This document shows, piece after piece, positions 24,717 through 34,338 of a stretch of DNA of 64,000 nucleotides. The notes beneath the pieces are model-generated. The model saw only the letters and a program-made list of their open reading frames with translations. It was not told the origin of the DNA and searched no databases. The stretch's first letter is position 1, and every line of letters begins with the position of its first letter. A program made the translations under genes and the position numbers. This DNA comes from Shimazuella kribbensis DSM 45090 (GTDB lineage: Bacteria > Bacillota > Bacilli > Thermoactinomycetales > Thermoactinomycetaceae): positions 62,001 through 126,000 of the forward strand of contig NZ_ATZF01000006.1 of NCBI RefSeq assembly GCF_000428065.1, in the 5' to 3' direction.

Positions 24717-25919
24717 CTAACTTATTTGTGTTTCGATTACTCTTTCCCTCGCTACACCGTAAGACCGAAAGAGAAAGGTTAAAATAACAAATCCAACAAG
24801 GGTAGATCCTAAGAAATAGAATAATGTGTTAATCCCCATATATTGCATCAATGATCCTCCTAGGTATGGACCAATGATACTGCCTAGACTATAGTGGATC
24901 GAACAAAGTGCACTACCTTTTGGCAACAGGTGTGCAGGCAAAATATCATCCATATAAGCTAATCCTAGTGAAAACAAAGAACCAACTAATCCACCTGATA
25001 ATCCTAGAATCAAAAACAAACCAATAAAATGATTTCCTACCAATGGAACAAGTATCATACCAAGTCCACCCAAAGAGCACAATATCCGCAGTAAATTTCT
25101 CCTCCCGATTTTATCGCCTAACATTCCCAAAGGCATTTGGAATATAAGACTTCCCCAAATGAATGTTGTAATGAGAAGAGAAATTTCCCCTTGTGTTAAA
25201 CCCAATTTTAAACCGTATACAGGAAAGTTACCAGATAGAGCTACTTCTAAAATTCCATAAAGCAACATGGGGATCATCGCAAGAAAGCCCAGTTTATATG
25301 CAGTTTTATAAGAAGTCGGCAGTGATGTTTGGCCTTTATTCGATGCAGCAAAGTCCGCATGCCCTTTCGTTAGACGAAGTGAAATGATCAATCCGATAAC
25401 AAGCAAGGAGATGATGATGACAAATGGAACAAAATAGCCAAATGATAAAATATTCATCCCCAACGGACCAAGTCCAAAGCCGAGCCCATACATCAATCCA
25501 AATTGAGAAAGTCGTTTACCTTTGTGTGCAGGATCAACTGTGGCAATCACCCATACTTGGCAAGATAAAAGGGCTATATTACTGCCTATACCAACAAAAA
25601 AACGAAGAATCGACCACCACCATATACCTTTTGTAAAAGAAAAAAGAATCATAGAAGCGAGGAGAATCACGATCCCAAGAATAATCGTGTTCCGATAACC
25701 CCATCGAGAAATCAACTTCGAATAAAACATCATCGAGAATAACATGCCTACATAAAGCATAGCGGCACTTATACCATTGACGCTTGGCGACAGGTGCATT
25801 TGTTCCAGCATGGTAGAAATCACCGGAACCAAAAATCCTTGTGTAATACCAAAAATAGTTACTAGAAATAGAAACGAATAAAAACGCGTTGACGACCATT
25901 CATTAATACGAATACTCAC
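24717..25919 (-). CDS. MFS transporter, paralogue 1
   Basis: 400 residues, 12 hydrophobic segments. MFS signatures: SVNGISAAMLYVGMLFSMMFYSKLISRWGYRN (motif A region between TM2 and TM3), GLGFGLGPLGMNIL, and LGDKIGRRNLLR between TM8 and TM9. Resembles sugar or drug efflux MFS of the YttB type. GTG start with AGAGGTGA upstream. A close paralogue lies directly upstream, which implies tandem duplication. Substrate unknown. Confidence 0.85.
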   Translation of the reverse strand: MSIRINEWSSTRFYSFLFLVTIFGITQGFLVPVISTMLEQMHLSPSVNGISAAMLYVGMLFSMMFYSKLISRWGYRNTIILGIVILLASMILFSFTKGIWWWSILRFFVGIGSNIALLSCQVWVIATVDPAHKGKRLSQFGLMYGLGFGLGPLGMNILSFGYFVPFVIIISLLVIGLIISLRLTKGHADFAASNKGQTSLPTSYKTAYKLGFLAMIPMLLYGILEVALSGNFPVYGLKLGLTQGEISLLITTFIWGSLIFQMPLGMLGDKIGRRNLLRILCSLGGLGMILVPLVGNHFIGLFLILGLSGGLVGSLFSLGLAYMDDILPAHLLPKGSALCSIHYSLGSIIGPYLGGSLMQYMGINTLFYFLGSTLVGFVILTFLFRSYGVARERVIETQIS

Positions 25920-26015
25920 TTGGATTCACCTCTAATTGATAGACACACGAACTTCCCCCGTCAAATAGACGAGGGTTCTTTGTCTTCTATGGTAACAAGG
26001 AAACAGCGGCAAAAG

Positions 26016-27224
26016 CTAATGCATATTTATGTCATTTATTGCTTTTTTTCCCTTTTTTGATAATGTAGCTAAAACACTAAAAAAAACAAAACTGAAAAGC
26101 GATATCGACAGAAAGTAAAATAACGATGCAATCAAAGTGTGTTGCATCAAAAGTCCTCCTATATAAGGACCTATCATACTTCCAACTGCAAAGTTAGATG
26201 TAGCCAATAAATTTCCTCTCGCTAACATGGACACAGGCAGTAAATCACTCAAAAACGCAAAACTCATCGCTAGCATCGACCCCACAGCAGATCCTGTAAG
26301 TCCCAGTGTGAAAATTAATGCCACTAGATCATTTCCAATAATCGGGATAATCAACATCCCCAGAGCACCAATGAAACATAGAACTGTTAACAGTTTATGA
26401 CGGCCTATCTTATCACCCAATATTCCCAAAGGAATTTGAAATAGTAAGCTCATCCAAATAAACACTGTTATCAATAATGATATTTCTACTTTCGACAGGC
26501 CAATTTTCAATCCATAGACTGGGAAATTACCCGCGATAGCTACTTCAATAAATCCATAGATAAAGGCTGACCACATCGCCAGAAAACCTACAACATAAAC
26601 CGTTTTGTAGGATGGTGGGATCATTGGGAGATTTTGATTTTCGTCTTCTGATGAATTTGGAATATCTTTCTGAATTTGAAAAAAGCAAAAAAATAAAAAG
26701 AAAACGAGAAAAATAGTTAAGATCGCAAAAGGAATCCAAAATCCAATAAATTCTAAATTTAGTCCTAACGGCCCTAATCCCAATCCAAGACCATAAGATA
26801 ATCCAAATTGAGAAAATCGCTTTCCATTCTCCTCTGCTTTTGCATATAACGCAACCCAAAGTTGAACTGCAAAAGTAGTAATATTATCTCCAATTCCCAA
26901 CAAAAAACGAAGACCAGACCACCACCATGTTCCATGTGTAAACGGAAAAATCACAATAGCAGAAATCATGATTACAATCCCGGTTAAGATTGTTTTCCGA
27001 AATCCAATATATTTTAATAACTTGGAACAAAAAAACATCGAAAAAAACATGCCTGCATATAACATAGCGGCACTTATACCATTTACACTTGGCGAGACAT
27101 GTTGTCGTTCCAGCACCGTGGATAGGAAAGGAGATACAAAGCCTTGTGTTGCTCCAACTATTATCATGAGCAAGACGAGGACGCGAAATTGATAGATGGA
27201 CCACTGATTCGATGGTGACTGCAT
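26016..27224 (-). CDS. MFS transporter, paralogue 2
   Basis: 402 residues from the ATG at 27224, chosen because AGGAGGG lies 5 nt upstream. Shares with the downstream gene VSPSVNGISAAMLYAGMFFSM, YGLGLGLGPLGLNL, EVAIAGNFPVYGLKIGLS.VEISLLIT and LGDKIGRHKLL, so the two are tandem duplicates that have diverged. 12 membrane segments. About 100 bp separates them, holding a small CGTC/GACG hairpin, so each may be transcribed alone. Confidence 0.85.
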   Translation of the reverse strand: MQSPSNQWSIYQFRVLVLLMIIVGATQGFVSPFLSTVLERQHVSPSVNGISAAMLYAGMFFSMFFCSKLLKYIGFRKTILTGIVIMISAIVIFPFTHGTWWWSGLRFLLGIGDNITTFAVQLWVALYAKAEENGKRFSQFGLSYGLGLGLGPLGLNLEFIGFWIPFAILTIFLVFFLFFCFFQIQKDIPNSSEDENQNLPMIPPSYKTVYVVGFLAMWSAFIYGFIEVAIAGNFPVYGLKIGLSKVEISLLITVFIWMSLLFQIPLGILGDKIGRHKLLTVLCFIGALGMLIIPIIGNDLVALIFTLGLTGSAVGSMLAMSFAFLSDLLPVSMLARGNLLATSNFAVGSMIGPYIGGLLMQHTLIASLFYFLSISLFSFVFFSVLATLSKKGKKAINDINMH

Positions 27225-27365
27225 AGCATCCCTCCTGCAATGCATGTGCCTACGATCTATGTGACAAAAACCTTTTTCTATCATAAGCAAAAATATCCAA
27301 TAATTCTATAAAAAAAGCAAGAATTTATCATAAAAAGTATATTTTTAATTTTTAATAATTAAAAT

Positions 27366-27402
27366 AAAAATACCTCACTTGCATTGCAAGAAAAGGTATT
27401 TA
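27366..27402 (-). terminator. Hairpin after the nitroreductase gene
   Basis: AAATACCT / AGGTATTT outer stem with inner TTGC/GCAA pairing, ending in A/T-rich sequence. Confidence 0.6.
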
Positions 27403-27412
27403 TTATGTATCC

Positions 27413-28045
27413 CTAAAATGTTTCCCTAATTACTAACTCATTTAAGGATAGACGATCGCTTGGTCTAGCAGGTTGAGCTGCTTTTCCAACAGACACCAGC
27501 ATAACAGGAAAATAACGATCTGGCACCTCAAACTCTGTCACTAGTTTCTGTGGGTTAAACCCACCCATTGGGCAAGTATCATAACCCATAGATTTTGCTG
27601 CTAACATCAATTGCATCGCAGTTAGTCCACAATTTAACGTTGCATCCATTTGAGCTCTTGTTTTATCTGCATATGCACCTTCGATTTGAGATACAAGATT
27701 ATCTCTCAACTCGCGGGTCATAAAGCCTCTCTCTACTGCTTCACCATAAATTTGATGAGCAGTCCGATATGCTTCCAAATCACCCAAAATTGCCACTACA
27801 ATCGATGCTTCTACTACTTGTTGCTGTCCATATGCGATGGGAAGCATTTTTTGTTTTTGCTCTTGTTTGGATATGACCAGATAACGCCACTGCTGCAAAT
27901 TCCAAGAGGAAGGAGCAGAAGAAGCTAAAGTCAATAATTCATTAATCTCTTCTTCCTTCATCACATGAGTAGCATCATATTTTTTCACACTTCCTCGGCT
28001 TAACATAATTTCTTTCAATACATCATACTGTGTGGAAGTCACCAT
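27413..28045 (-). CDS. Nitroreductase-family FMN oxidoreductase
   Basis: 210 residues. N-terminal FMN-binding RGSVKKYD, then LLTLASSAPSSWNLQQWRYLVI (conserved Ser-Ser-x-N-x-Q loop) and MGYDTCPMGGFNP, VMLVSVGKA near the C-terminus. Family members reduce nitro compounds or quinones with NAD(P)H. Start codon and length fit YdgI/YodC-like proteins. It is followed on the same strand by the guaD end upstream; 48 bp separate them. Confidence 0.9.
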   Translation of the reverse strand: MVTSTQYDVLKEIMLSRGSVKKYDATHVMKEEEINELLTLASSAPSSWNLQQWRYLVISKQEQKQKMLPIAYGQQQVVEASIVVAILGDLEAYRTAHQIYGEAVERGFMTRELRDNLVSQIEGAYADKTRAQMDATLNCGLTAMQLMLAAKSMGYDTCPMGGFNPQKLVTEFEVPDRYFPVMLVSVGKAAQPARPSDRLSLNELVIRETF

Positions 28046-28093
28046 TCATTCACACCCTATTTCTATATTTTTTTCTTCACAAATGAACTTCTT

Positions 28094-28564
28094 TTAATAT
28101 TCTATACGTTCGATTGCATTCATCCAAGTATGAAAAGGAGCTAGTTTCTCATCATCATTCAGTTTTTCCATAAATATTTGTCTCTTATTATACGGAAGAT
28201 CCAATTCATCATAAATAAATTGATCGTCAAATCCCGCTTCCGCAGCTTCGTATTTCGTACATGCAAAATAAACTTTCTTTGGTCTTGCCCAATATATTGC
28301 TCCAAAACACATGGGACATGGCTCGCAACTCGTATAAATAATACAATCGTCCAATTGAAAATGTTGAAGATAGTTACAAGCATCTCGAATCGCCTGAATT
28401 TCAGCATGTGCCGTGGGGTCATGGTGGTTGGTAACAGTATTTACTCCTCTTCCGATAACCTCTCCATCCTTTACTACAATAGCTCCAAATGGACCACCTT
28501 GGTTGTTCTTTACATTATCCACTGCCAACTGGATTGCTTGTTGTAAAAACTGATGATGTGTCAA
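28094..28564 (-). CDS. guaD: Guanine deaminase
   Basis: 156 residues, the length of the cytidine-deaminase-fold guanine deaminase of Bacillus. Zinc site HAEIQAIR (His and catalytic Glu, about residues 53-60) and CEPCPMCFGAIYWAR (two Cys, about 83-97). Converts guanine to xanthine. Divergent from pgcA with only 44 bp between the starts. Confidence 0.93.
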   Translation of the reverse strand: MTHHQFLQQAIQLAVDNVKNNQGGPFGAIVVKDGEVIGRGVNTVTNHHDPTAHAEIQAIRDACNYLQHFQLDDCIIYTSCEPCPMCFGAIYWARPKKVYFACTKYEAAEAGFDDQFIYDELDLPYNKRQIFMEKLNDDEKLAPFHTWMNAIERIEY

Positions 28565-28608
28565 CGATATTCACCTACTTTAACGACAAATTTAAGGAGG
28601 AATACGAA

Positions 28609-30201
28609 GTGAGTTGTTATACACACTGGCTGCATTCTGCTGCTTTGAATGAAACAGAGAGAAATGAGGTGCAAAACTGCTCCTCTGAAGAACAACAAAA
28701 GTTTAACAATAAACTTACTTTTGGCACAGCAGGTATCCGAGGAACAATCGGGATAGGTCCTCATCAACTAAACAGGTTTACGATAAGACATGTAACAGAA
28801 GCATTTTATCGTTATCTATCCACTTTGTCTAAATCTTCTTTGAATCACTCTATTGTAATAGCATATGATAATCGTCATTTTTCAAGACTATTTGCAGAAG
28901 AAGCAGCTTCCTTATTGGCCTATCATCATGTTGATGTGTACCTCTACCACGATATTTGTCCAACCCCTATATTATCTTTTGCTATTCGAAAGCTTCAGGC
29001 TACTGGGGGAATCATGATCACTGCTAGTCATAATCCGCCAACAGACAATGGTTTTAAGGTATATGGAAAAGATGGTGCTCAGTTGCTTCCCATCCCTGCA
29101 AAAAGCATTGAACAACACATGGCATCTATCCCTGATATTCTTACCATTCCCACTCAATCTTTTGCACATGCAAAAAAATCCGGAAAAATAAAAGAAGTGC
29201 CAAAGGAAATAGATGAGGCGTATTTTTCAGCCGTACAATCACTTACACCATGTACTTCCACTTATGACTCTATTACTATTGTTTATACTCCTTTACATGG
29301 TACAGGACAAAAAGCACTACCTGTTTTACTCGAAAAGGAAGGATTTATCCATTATCATCTTGTAAAAGAACAATCTATCCCACATCCTGATTTTCCAACT
29401 GTTCGTTCTCCCAATCCAGAAGAAACAGATGCTTATATCCTTGCTAAAAAATTAGCCCATAACATACATGCTGATCTGATTGTGGCTACTGACCCTGATG
29501 CAGATCGAGTTGGTATCATGATCCCTTATCAGCATGATTATTTACACCTTACAGGTAATCAAATAGGGGTTCTATTACTTCATTATTTAATTGTCGAACA
29601 ACAGAGAAAGGGCACTGTTTACTCCACGATTGTAAGTACAAGTTTGACGAAAAAAATCGCTGATTCCCATCAAATCCATACTGTGGAAACATTAACTGGA
29701 TTTAAATACATAGCAGAGCAAATCGGACAAAACCAAGATCTATTACTTGGATTTGAAGAGAGTTATGGATACCTCATAGGGGATTTTGTTCGGGATAAAG
29801 ATGGCATTCAAACATCTTTGTACCTGTGCCACCTCGTTGCACATTATAAAAAACAGGGAAAAACATTGCTTCATGTACTGGATAATATTTATCAAAGTTT
29901 TGGATATCATGAAAATAAAGTAGTTTCCTTGCCAGTAGGAACGAAAAAAAATGTGATTGATCATCTTTTTCACATTTTCAAAACGGTTGCAATAAAAAAA
30001 ATAGATTATCGAACAGGACTTCATCCTCTTCCTATTGCAGATGTTGGTAAAGTATATTTGCAAGATGGTAGTTGGATAGCTGTTCGACCTTCCGGTACAG
30101 AATCAAAAATTAAAATATATATCGAGACCGTAGGGAAAGATAGTAACCAGACGAGTCAGAAGATAGCGGAAATTAAGAGATTAGTTGAATGCCAATTTTA
30201 A
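28609..30201 (+). CDS. pgcA: Alpha-phosphoglucomutase
   Basis: 530 residues from a GTG at 28609 with AAGGAGG 8 nt upstream; longer frames run into guaD. Phosphohexomutase motifs in order: GTAGIRGTIGIGPHQLN, the phosphoserine loop TASHNPPTDNGFKVYG, the Mg-binding DPDADRVGI, the sugar-specific loop EESYGY, and the phosphate-binding RPSGTESKIKIY. Interconverts glucose-1-P and glucose-6-P, feeding UDP-glucose for teichoic-acid and glycolipid synthesis. Confidence 0.94.
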   Translation: MSCYTHWLHSAALNETERNEVQNCSSEEQQKFNNKLTFGTAGIRGTIGIGPHQLNRFTIRHVTEAFYRYLSTLSKSSLNHSIVIAYDNRHFSRLFAEEAASLLAYHHVDVYLYHDICPTPILSFAIRKLQATGGIMITASHNPPTDNGFKVYGKDGAQLLPIPAKSIEQHMASIPDILTIPTQSFAHAKKSGKIKEVPKEIDEAYFSAVQSLTPCTSTYDSITIVYTPLHGTGQKALPVLLEKEGFIHYHLVKEQSIPHPDFPTVRSPNPEETDAYILAKKLAHNIHADLIVATDPDADRVGIMIPYQHDYLHLTGNQIGVLLLHYLIVEQQRKGTVYSTIVSTSLTKKIADSHQIHTVETLTGFKYIAEQIGQNQDLLLGFEESYGYLIGDFVRDKDGIQTSLYLCHLVAHYKKQGKTLLHVLDNIYQSFGYHENKVVSLPVGTKKNVIDHLFHIFKTVAIKKIDYRTGLHPLPIADVGKVYLQDGSWIAVRPSGTESKIKIYIETVGKDSNQTSQKIAEIKRLVECQF

Positions 30202-30215
30202 ATCATGATTCTTAT

Positions 30216-30947
30216 TCACATTGGATTGTAGTTATTATCTGTTATTAGGCCAGTTATCTGACAAAGACGATATAGTTCATATATGCCTTTCATGATAGCT
30301 CGGCTTTGATGATTTAGTTTATTCATTGCTTCTTCTGTAGCTTTTTTAGCATGCTTGAAGTTATGGTCGTCCAAAGAATGGACGATTTTTTTTATTGGTT
30401 CAAGCAAATATACATTATTTCGTAATGTACTAATTAATAATATTTGGCGAAGATGGGTTCGGGTATATAATCGATATCCATTTTCTTCGTCTCGCAAAGG
30501 CTCAATAAGTCCCCTCTTCTCCCAATGCCGTATTGCCGATGGTGCAACATGAGCCAACTCTGCAACTTGTCCAATCGTCAATTTTTGATTTTTCAGTCCA
30601 TTTAAATCCATTTTCTGAAATAGGTCAGGAGTCTGTAAAATTGCAAATGTTTTCTCGGCTATTTGCTTTTCTTCATTCAATTTCGCTTGTATTTCATGGA
30701 TCAGCCAAAACGCGCTATCTATGTCTTTCTGCTGAACACTATTCAATACTTTGGAAATCACATCCATACCTATTGCAGGAAACGTGGCGCGAATAAATCG
30801 AAAATAAGCGAAGTGAACTTCCGTATATTTACGATAACCATTTTCGGCTCTTTCCGGTTTTGGAATGATACCCCATGATTCGTAATGTCGAAGAGCACTC
30901 GTACTCACACCAAGCGCCTTAGCGATTTCTATTGGTTTATAGTACAC
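30216..30947 (-). CDS. MerR-family regulator with two HTH domains
   Basis: About 243 residues from a GTG with GGTGGG 6 nt upstream. Two MerR winged helices in tandem: KPIEIAKALGVSTSALRHYESWGIIPKPERAENGYRKY (residues 3-40) and TIGQVAELAHVAPSAIRHWEKRGLIEPLRDEENGYRLY (about 125-162). MerR proteins are normally dimers of one HTH each, so this may act as a monomer or bind longer operators. No effector-binding Cys cluster is seen. Convergent with pgcA, 15 bp between stops. Confidence 0.85.
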   Translation of the reverse strand: MYYKPIEIAKALGVSTSALRHYESWGIIPKPERAENGYRKYTEVHFAYFRFIRATFPAIGMDVISKVLNSVQQKDIDSAFWLIHEIQAKLNEEKQIAEKTFAILQTPDLFQKMDLNGLKNQKLTIGQVAELAHVAPSAIRHWEKRGLIEPLRDEENGYRLYTRTHLRQILLISTLRNNVYLLEPIKKIVHSLDDHNFKHAKKATEEAMNKLNHQSRAIMKGIYELYRLCQITGLITDNNYNPM

Positions 30948-31036
30948 ATCTATCCCACCAAAATTAGATTTAATCAACATCTTAAAAAGGATGTTTTAAG
31001 GGTGAACCCATCTGAACACGCTTGTGGCTATACCTT

Positions 31037-31522
31037 TTATGTAAAAGCTAGAGGATTTACGATTGAAGTTAATTGGTACCATGAGCTTGTCTCTACCAAC
31101 TCATAAAAAGGCAGCGGCGCACTTGCATCTGCAAGTGCGCCAGTCCACAACGAGGCGGCAAACGGCGCCGCCACCATCCCCATCGAAAGCGGCGAGACGT
31201 ACGGCTGGGGACGCTCGATGGACTCTACAGCGTGAAATTCATAGAAGTCGAGATGATTCTCCCGCTTCTTATCCAGCGTACAGAACATTCCATCGAGATT
31301 GATTACCCACGATGCTTCGGAAGTTCGCTTCAGGGTGACCCTTGTGTCAAGCCACTTCTCCTGATGCACACCCATCTCGATGGTCTGGGAGTTGAACCTT
31401 GTTCCTGCGATGGTCAGTTCTACCGTAAATACCACGGTAGAGCCGAGCACAATGCTACCCGCAGTCACACGGCGTCCCTTACAATTGCCGATTCTTCCAC
31501 CGGCAAAAATATCGCTGTACAT
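31037..31522 (-). CDS. Unrecognised 161-residue protein in GC-rich DNA
   Basis: ATG with AGGAAAGG 6 nt upstream. MYSDIFAGGRIGNCKGRRVTAGSIVLGSTVVFTVELTIAGTRFNS...HQEKWLDTRVTLKRTSEASWVINLDGMFCTLD...FYEFHAVESIERPQPYVSPLSMGMVAAPFAASLWTGALADAS. The first 110 residues look all-beta; the last 45 hold a hydrophobic stretch. Base composition and codons are much richer in GC than the flanking genes, a sign of acquisition. No family recognised. Confidence 0.6.
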   Translation of the reverse strand: MYSDIFAGGRIGNCKGRRVTAGSIVLGSTVVFTVELTIAGTRFNSQTIEMGVHQEKWLDTRVTLKRTSEASWVINLDGMFCTLDKKRENHLDFYEFHAVESIERPQPYVSPLSMGMVAAPFAASLWTGALADASAPLPFYELVETSSWYQLTSIVNPLAFT

Positions 31523-31650
31523 CTTCAGCCTTTCCTATCTGAGTCCGTTGTGAAACAATCTCTCTTATCAATATAACATTTTGGATACGTCATCTCTATT
31601 GAATTCTGAGATAATAAAAGTGGTATGCAAACGATCAAAACGGCCAAATA

Positions 31651-31697
31651 AACGAAGATGAACACCTCCCTTTTCATAGGAGGTGTTCATCTTCGTT
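31651..31697. terminator. Long perfect hairpin
   Basis: 19-bp perfect arms (AACGAAGATGAACACCTCC and its complement) with a 9-nt loop, T-rich on the minus side. Probably the terminator of the 31742-32395 gene; unusually long. Confidence 0.7.
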
Positions 31698-31741
31698 TGA
31701 ACCAAGTAAAGATTCTTTCCCATTGTGTTATCAAAAATCTT

Positions 31742-32395
31742 TTAACTATCTGCCGCTTGGTAGAGTGATCTAAGACACTCCCCTGTCACTTGTTGATTTT
31801 CCACTTGTTTTTTCTTCTGTTCCAATCCAGAAACAATTTCTTGAAACGTATCAGCTAACCCTTCTAGTTCTTGTACATTTTTCACACTATTTTCTAAATC
31901 TATTTTTTTCTGTTCGGCTTCATAATCACACATTTCTACATGAAAATTCGGCGCAAAGGAAGTATATTTTTGATACTCCAACCTACCTTTATTTCCACGA
32001 TTTTTGGATAGAAGTCCATAGTATTTTTTTTGCTTTCGATCGGCATCTTCTATCACTGCAATATAATGGGTAGTGAAATCACTCACGCTTTTGATAATCG
32101 AAATATAGGACCCAATGTCAACGGATTTCATTCCATCAAGGGCAAGTTCATCAAAATGTTCATCCTTGATCTCCCGTTTATGGGCATTTGTGAGCGTATC
32201 ATGAAAAATAGGCACTTCTCTTTCTGGCACCAACTCCATGATTACACTTCCGTAAGTGGAACTATCTTCTATACACCTGCTAAACACAAATACATAACGA
32301 TCCATCTCTGAGGGCTCATCCCTCTTTGCACGATTCACATTGAGTTTAACGATATATTTTTCATACGAGTCGGCTGGAAGTTCCAAAAACCTCAC
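31742..32395 (-). CDS. Conserved hypothetical protein, beta-rich N-terminus and coiled-coil C-terminus
   Basis: 217 residues, GTG start with AGGAGGGG upstream. N-terminal 150 residues contain FLELPADSYEKYIVKLNVNRAKRD, YVFVFSRCIEDSS and YISIIKSVSDFTTHYIAVIEDADRK; the last 60 are a Glu/Gln/Lys-rich helix (EAEQKKIDLENSVKNVQELEGLADTFQEIVSGLEQKKKQVE). It resembles Bacillus proteins of unknown function but I cannot name the family safely. Confidence 0.65.
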   Translation of the reverse strand: MRFLELPADSYEKYIVKLNVNRAKRDEPSEMDRYVFVFSRCIEDSSTYGSVIMELVPEREVPIFHDTLTNAHKREIKDEHFDELALDGMKSVDIGSYISIIKSVSDFTTHYIAVIEDADRKQKKYYGLLSKNRGNKGRLEYQKYTSFAPNFHVEMCDYEAEQKKIDLENSVKNVQELEGLADTFQEIVSGLEQKKKQVENQQVTGECLRSLYQAADS

Positions 32396-32584
32396 TATAC
32401 CCCTCCTGAATGATAAATTCCCTTTCTACATAATTTTACTATTATTCTAAATAATGAACAATCATTGACATTTTCTTTTCTTTAAGGAATGCTTTTCTGC
32501 TTTCTTTTAAACAAACAAAGGACTAAATTCTCTACTTATTCCTATACTATATATAACTGTATCCTTAAAAGGAGCTGGCATAGC

Positions 32585-33400
32585 ATGTTTCATATCAAAT
32601 CAAAGTTGATCGTTATGTTTTTTAGCCTTCTCTGTATGATTTTAAGCGGTTGTGTCCAAGGTGATCTACATGTAACGATCCATAAAGATGGATCTGGGAT
32701 CTACCAATGGAAGATTTTGACCACTGCAACGGCGAAACGATATGTACAATATATTGTTCCGATTTACTCCAAAAAAGGATACGAAGCAAAAATGATTCAA
32801 GAAAAAGGAAAAGTAGGCTTTGTTGCAACAAAGCCTGTCAAAAATATAGCGAAAGAACCATTAAACAAAGAAATAGAAACAGCTATTCCAGCTGAATGGA
32901 TGGATAAAAACAAACCAAAAACAGTACTGTCTACCACAACACAGAAACGTATACCAAATGTAAAGGCCCTGAAAGAATTAACGATTCATCCTCATTTTTG
33001 GAAAACTTCATTACTCTTTCAAACGAACGTAAACATGCAAAAAAATATTAACAATTTAGCAGGTCCCTATGCACCCTATATTAGCAACTTTCTAGACCGT
33101 ATAAAATTTCGTTTCATTTTAAGTCTACCAATTGCACCTTTAAAGCAAAATGCTTCTATTGTGAGCAACAACGGAAAAACATTAGTTTGGAACCTAAAAC
33201 TAGGACAAAGCAACCCTATTTTCATTGGTACAGATGTGCCAACACCCATTGTCCTTTTATTAGCTGCTATATATGGACAAACCTCATATGTTCCTCAATT
33301 TTGGGAATTTCTTTGGGGATGGATTTTTCTTATGATCGTTATCATTGCAGCTATTTTATACACGCTCAAATTCATATTTGGTAGATTTAACAGATCATAA
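32585..33400 (+). CDS. LPPM/DUF3153-type lipoprotein with C-terminal membrane anchor
   Basis: 271 residues from the ATG at 32585 with AAAAGGAG upstream. Lipoprotein signal ending in MILSGC (lipobox). VQGDLHVTIHKDGSGIYQWKI is the usual start of the LPPM domain. A second hydrophobic segment near the C-terminus (FLWGWIFLMIVIIAAILYTL) would anchor both ends. The domain body has no visible catalytic motif. Convergent with the methyltransferase gene, 9 bp between stops. Confidence 0.75.
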   Translation: MFHIKSKLIVMFFSLLCMILSGCVQGDLHVTIHKDGSGIYQWKILTTATAKRYVQYIVPIYSKKGYEAKMIQEKGKVGFVATKPVKNIAKEPLNKEIETAIPAEWMDKNKPKTVLSTTTQKRIPNVKALKELTIHPHFWKTSLLFQTNVNMQKNINNLAGPYAPYISNFLDRIKFRFILSLPIAPLKQNASIVSNNGKTLVWNLKLGQSNPIFIGTDVPTPIVLLLAAIYGQTSYVPQFWEFLWGWIFLMIVIIAAILYTLKFIFGRFNRS

Positions 33401-33409
33401 CACTATTGT

Positions 33410-34186
33410 TCATTTCTTCTTACCAATAACAACATTAGCTTCGAACTCTTCTGATTGTATCACCTGTGCACTCAATCCATTTTGATAAAATATTTCTCTG
33501 GCATGAGGTGCTTGCTGCTCACTTGTCTCCATGATCAAATGACCACCACTATCGAGCCAATGACTTGCGTCTCTTGCTACTCTACGATGAATGTCTAAAC
33601 CGTCCAATCCCCCATCAAGTGCTACTTGCGCCTCATGAATACGAGCTTCAGAAGGTAGTAGATCTATCTCGTTTGTTGGTACATACGGCGCATTGACAAT
33701 CAATAGATCAACCTGTCCGAAAAGATATTCTGGTAAAGCATGATATAAATCACCTTCATATACTTGACCCCCAAGTGGCTGAACATTTCGCCGTGCACAT
33801 ATTATCGCATTACGATCAATATCAGCGGCATACAATTGAAACGATTCTAAAGTGGAACATACTGCGACACCTAAAGCTCCTGATCCACAGCATAAATCAA
33901 CCACTGTTGCTCCTGATCGGACAAGCGTAATAGCTTTTTGAACAAGGAATTCGGTGCGTTTTCGTGGTACAAAAACTCCTTTATCTATTTGGATTTTCAA
34001 CCCACAAAACTCTGCCCAGCCAACTACATATTCAAGAGGCATACCAGATACTCTCTGGTCAACCATAGTGATAAGATGAACATTATTTTTTGCAGTCGAT
34101 AGAAGGATATCGGCTTCTTCTTCTGCAAATACACAACCCGCATCACGTAATTTCTCCACAATCATGTTTTTTTGTTCCATAGTCAT
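33410..34186 (-). CDS. PrmC-related protein N5-glutamine methyltransferase
   Basis: 258 residues. PrmC-like layout: N-terminal helices, EYVVGWAEFCGLKIQIDKGVFVPRKRTEFLV, SAM motif VVDLCCGSGALGVAV (about residue 105) and VNAPYVPTNEI (about 170), where the usual NPPY is NAPY. The substitution is typical of a PrmC-related side family, so true release-factor methylation is uncertain. Confidence 0.8.
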   Translation of the reverse strand: MTMEQKNMIVEKLRDAGCVFAEEEADILLSTAKNNVHLITMVDQRVSGMPLEYVVGWAEFCGLKIQIDKGVFVPRKRTEFLVQKAITLVRSGATVVDLCCGSGALGVAVCSTLESFQLYAADIDRNAIICARRNVQPLGGQVYEGDLYHALPEYLFGQVDLLIVNAPYVPTNEIDLLPSEARIHEAQVALDGGLDGLDIHRRVARDASHWLDSGGHLIMETSEQQAPHAREIFYQNGLSAQVIQSEEFEANVVIGKKK

Positions 34187-34338
34187 TTAATCAAAATACT
34201 CTCCTTTTACCATAAAAGTGTACGAGTATACTTTTTTTGAAACTTATAAAAACCGCCCTTCCCTCCCCCTAGTCATGATATAGTGAAAACAGCTAGAATA
34301 CTAGCTGTTCCCTTATCTACGTGGAAGTTAGGACAAAG

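Noticed and set aside
24717-27224. Tandem MFS genes as part of a biosynthetic cluster
   Set aside because: No synthase or modifying gene adjoins them; simple duplication explains the pair.
34321-34338. GTG at 34321 as start of the Nudix-like gene
   Set aside because: No ribosome site; the ATG at 34339 has TAGGA at good distance.
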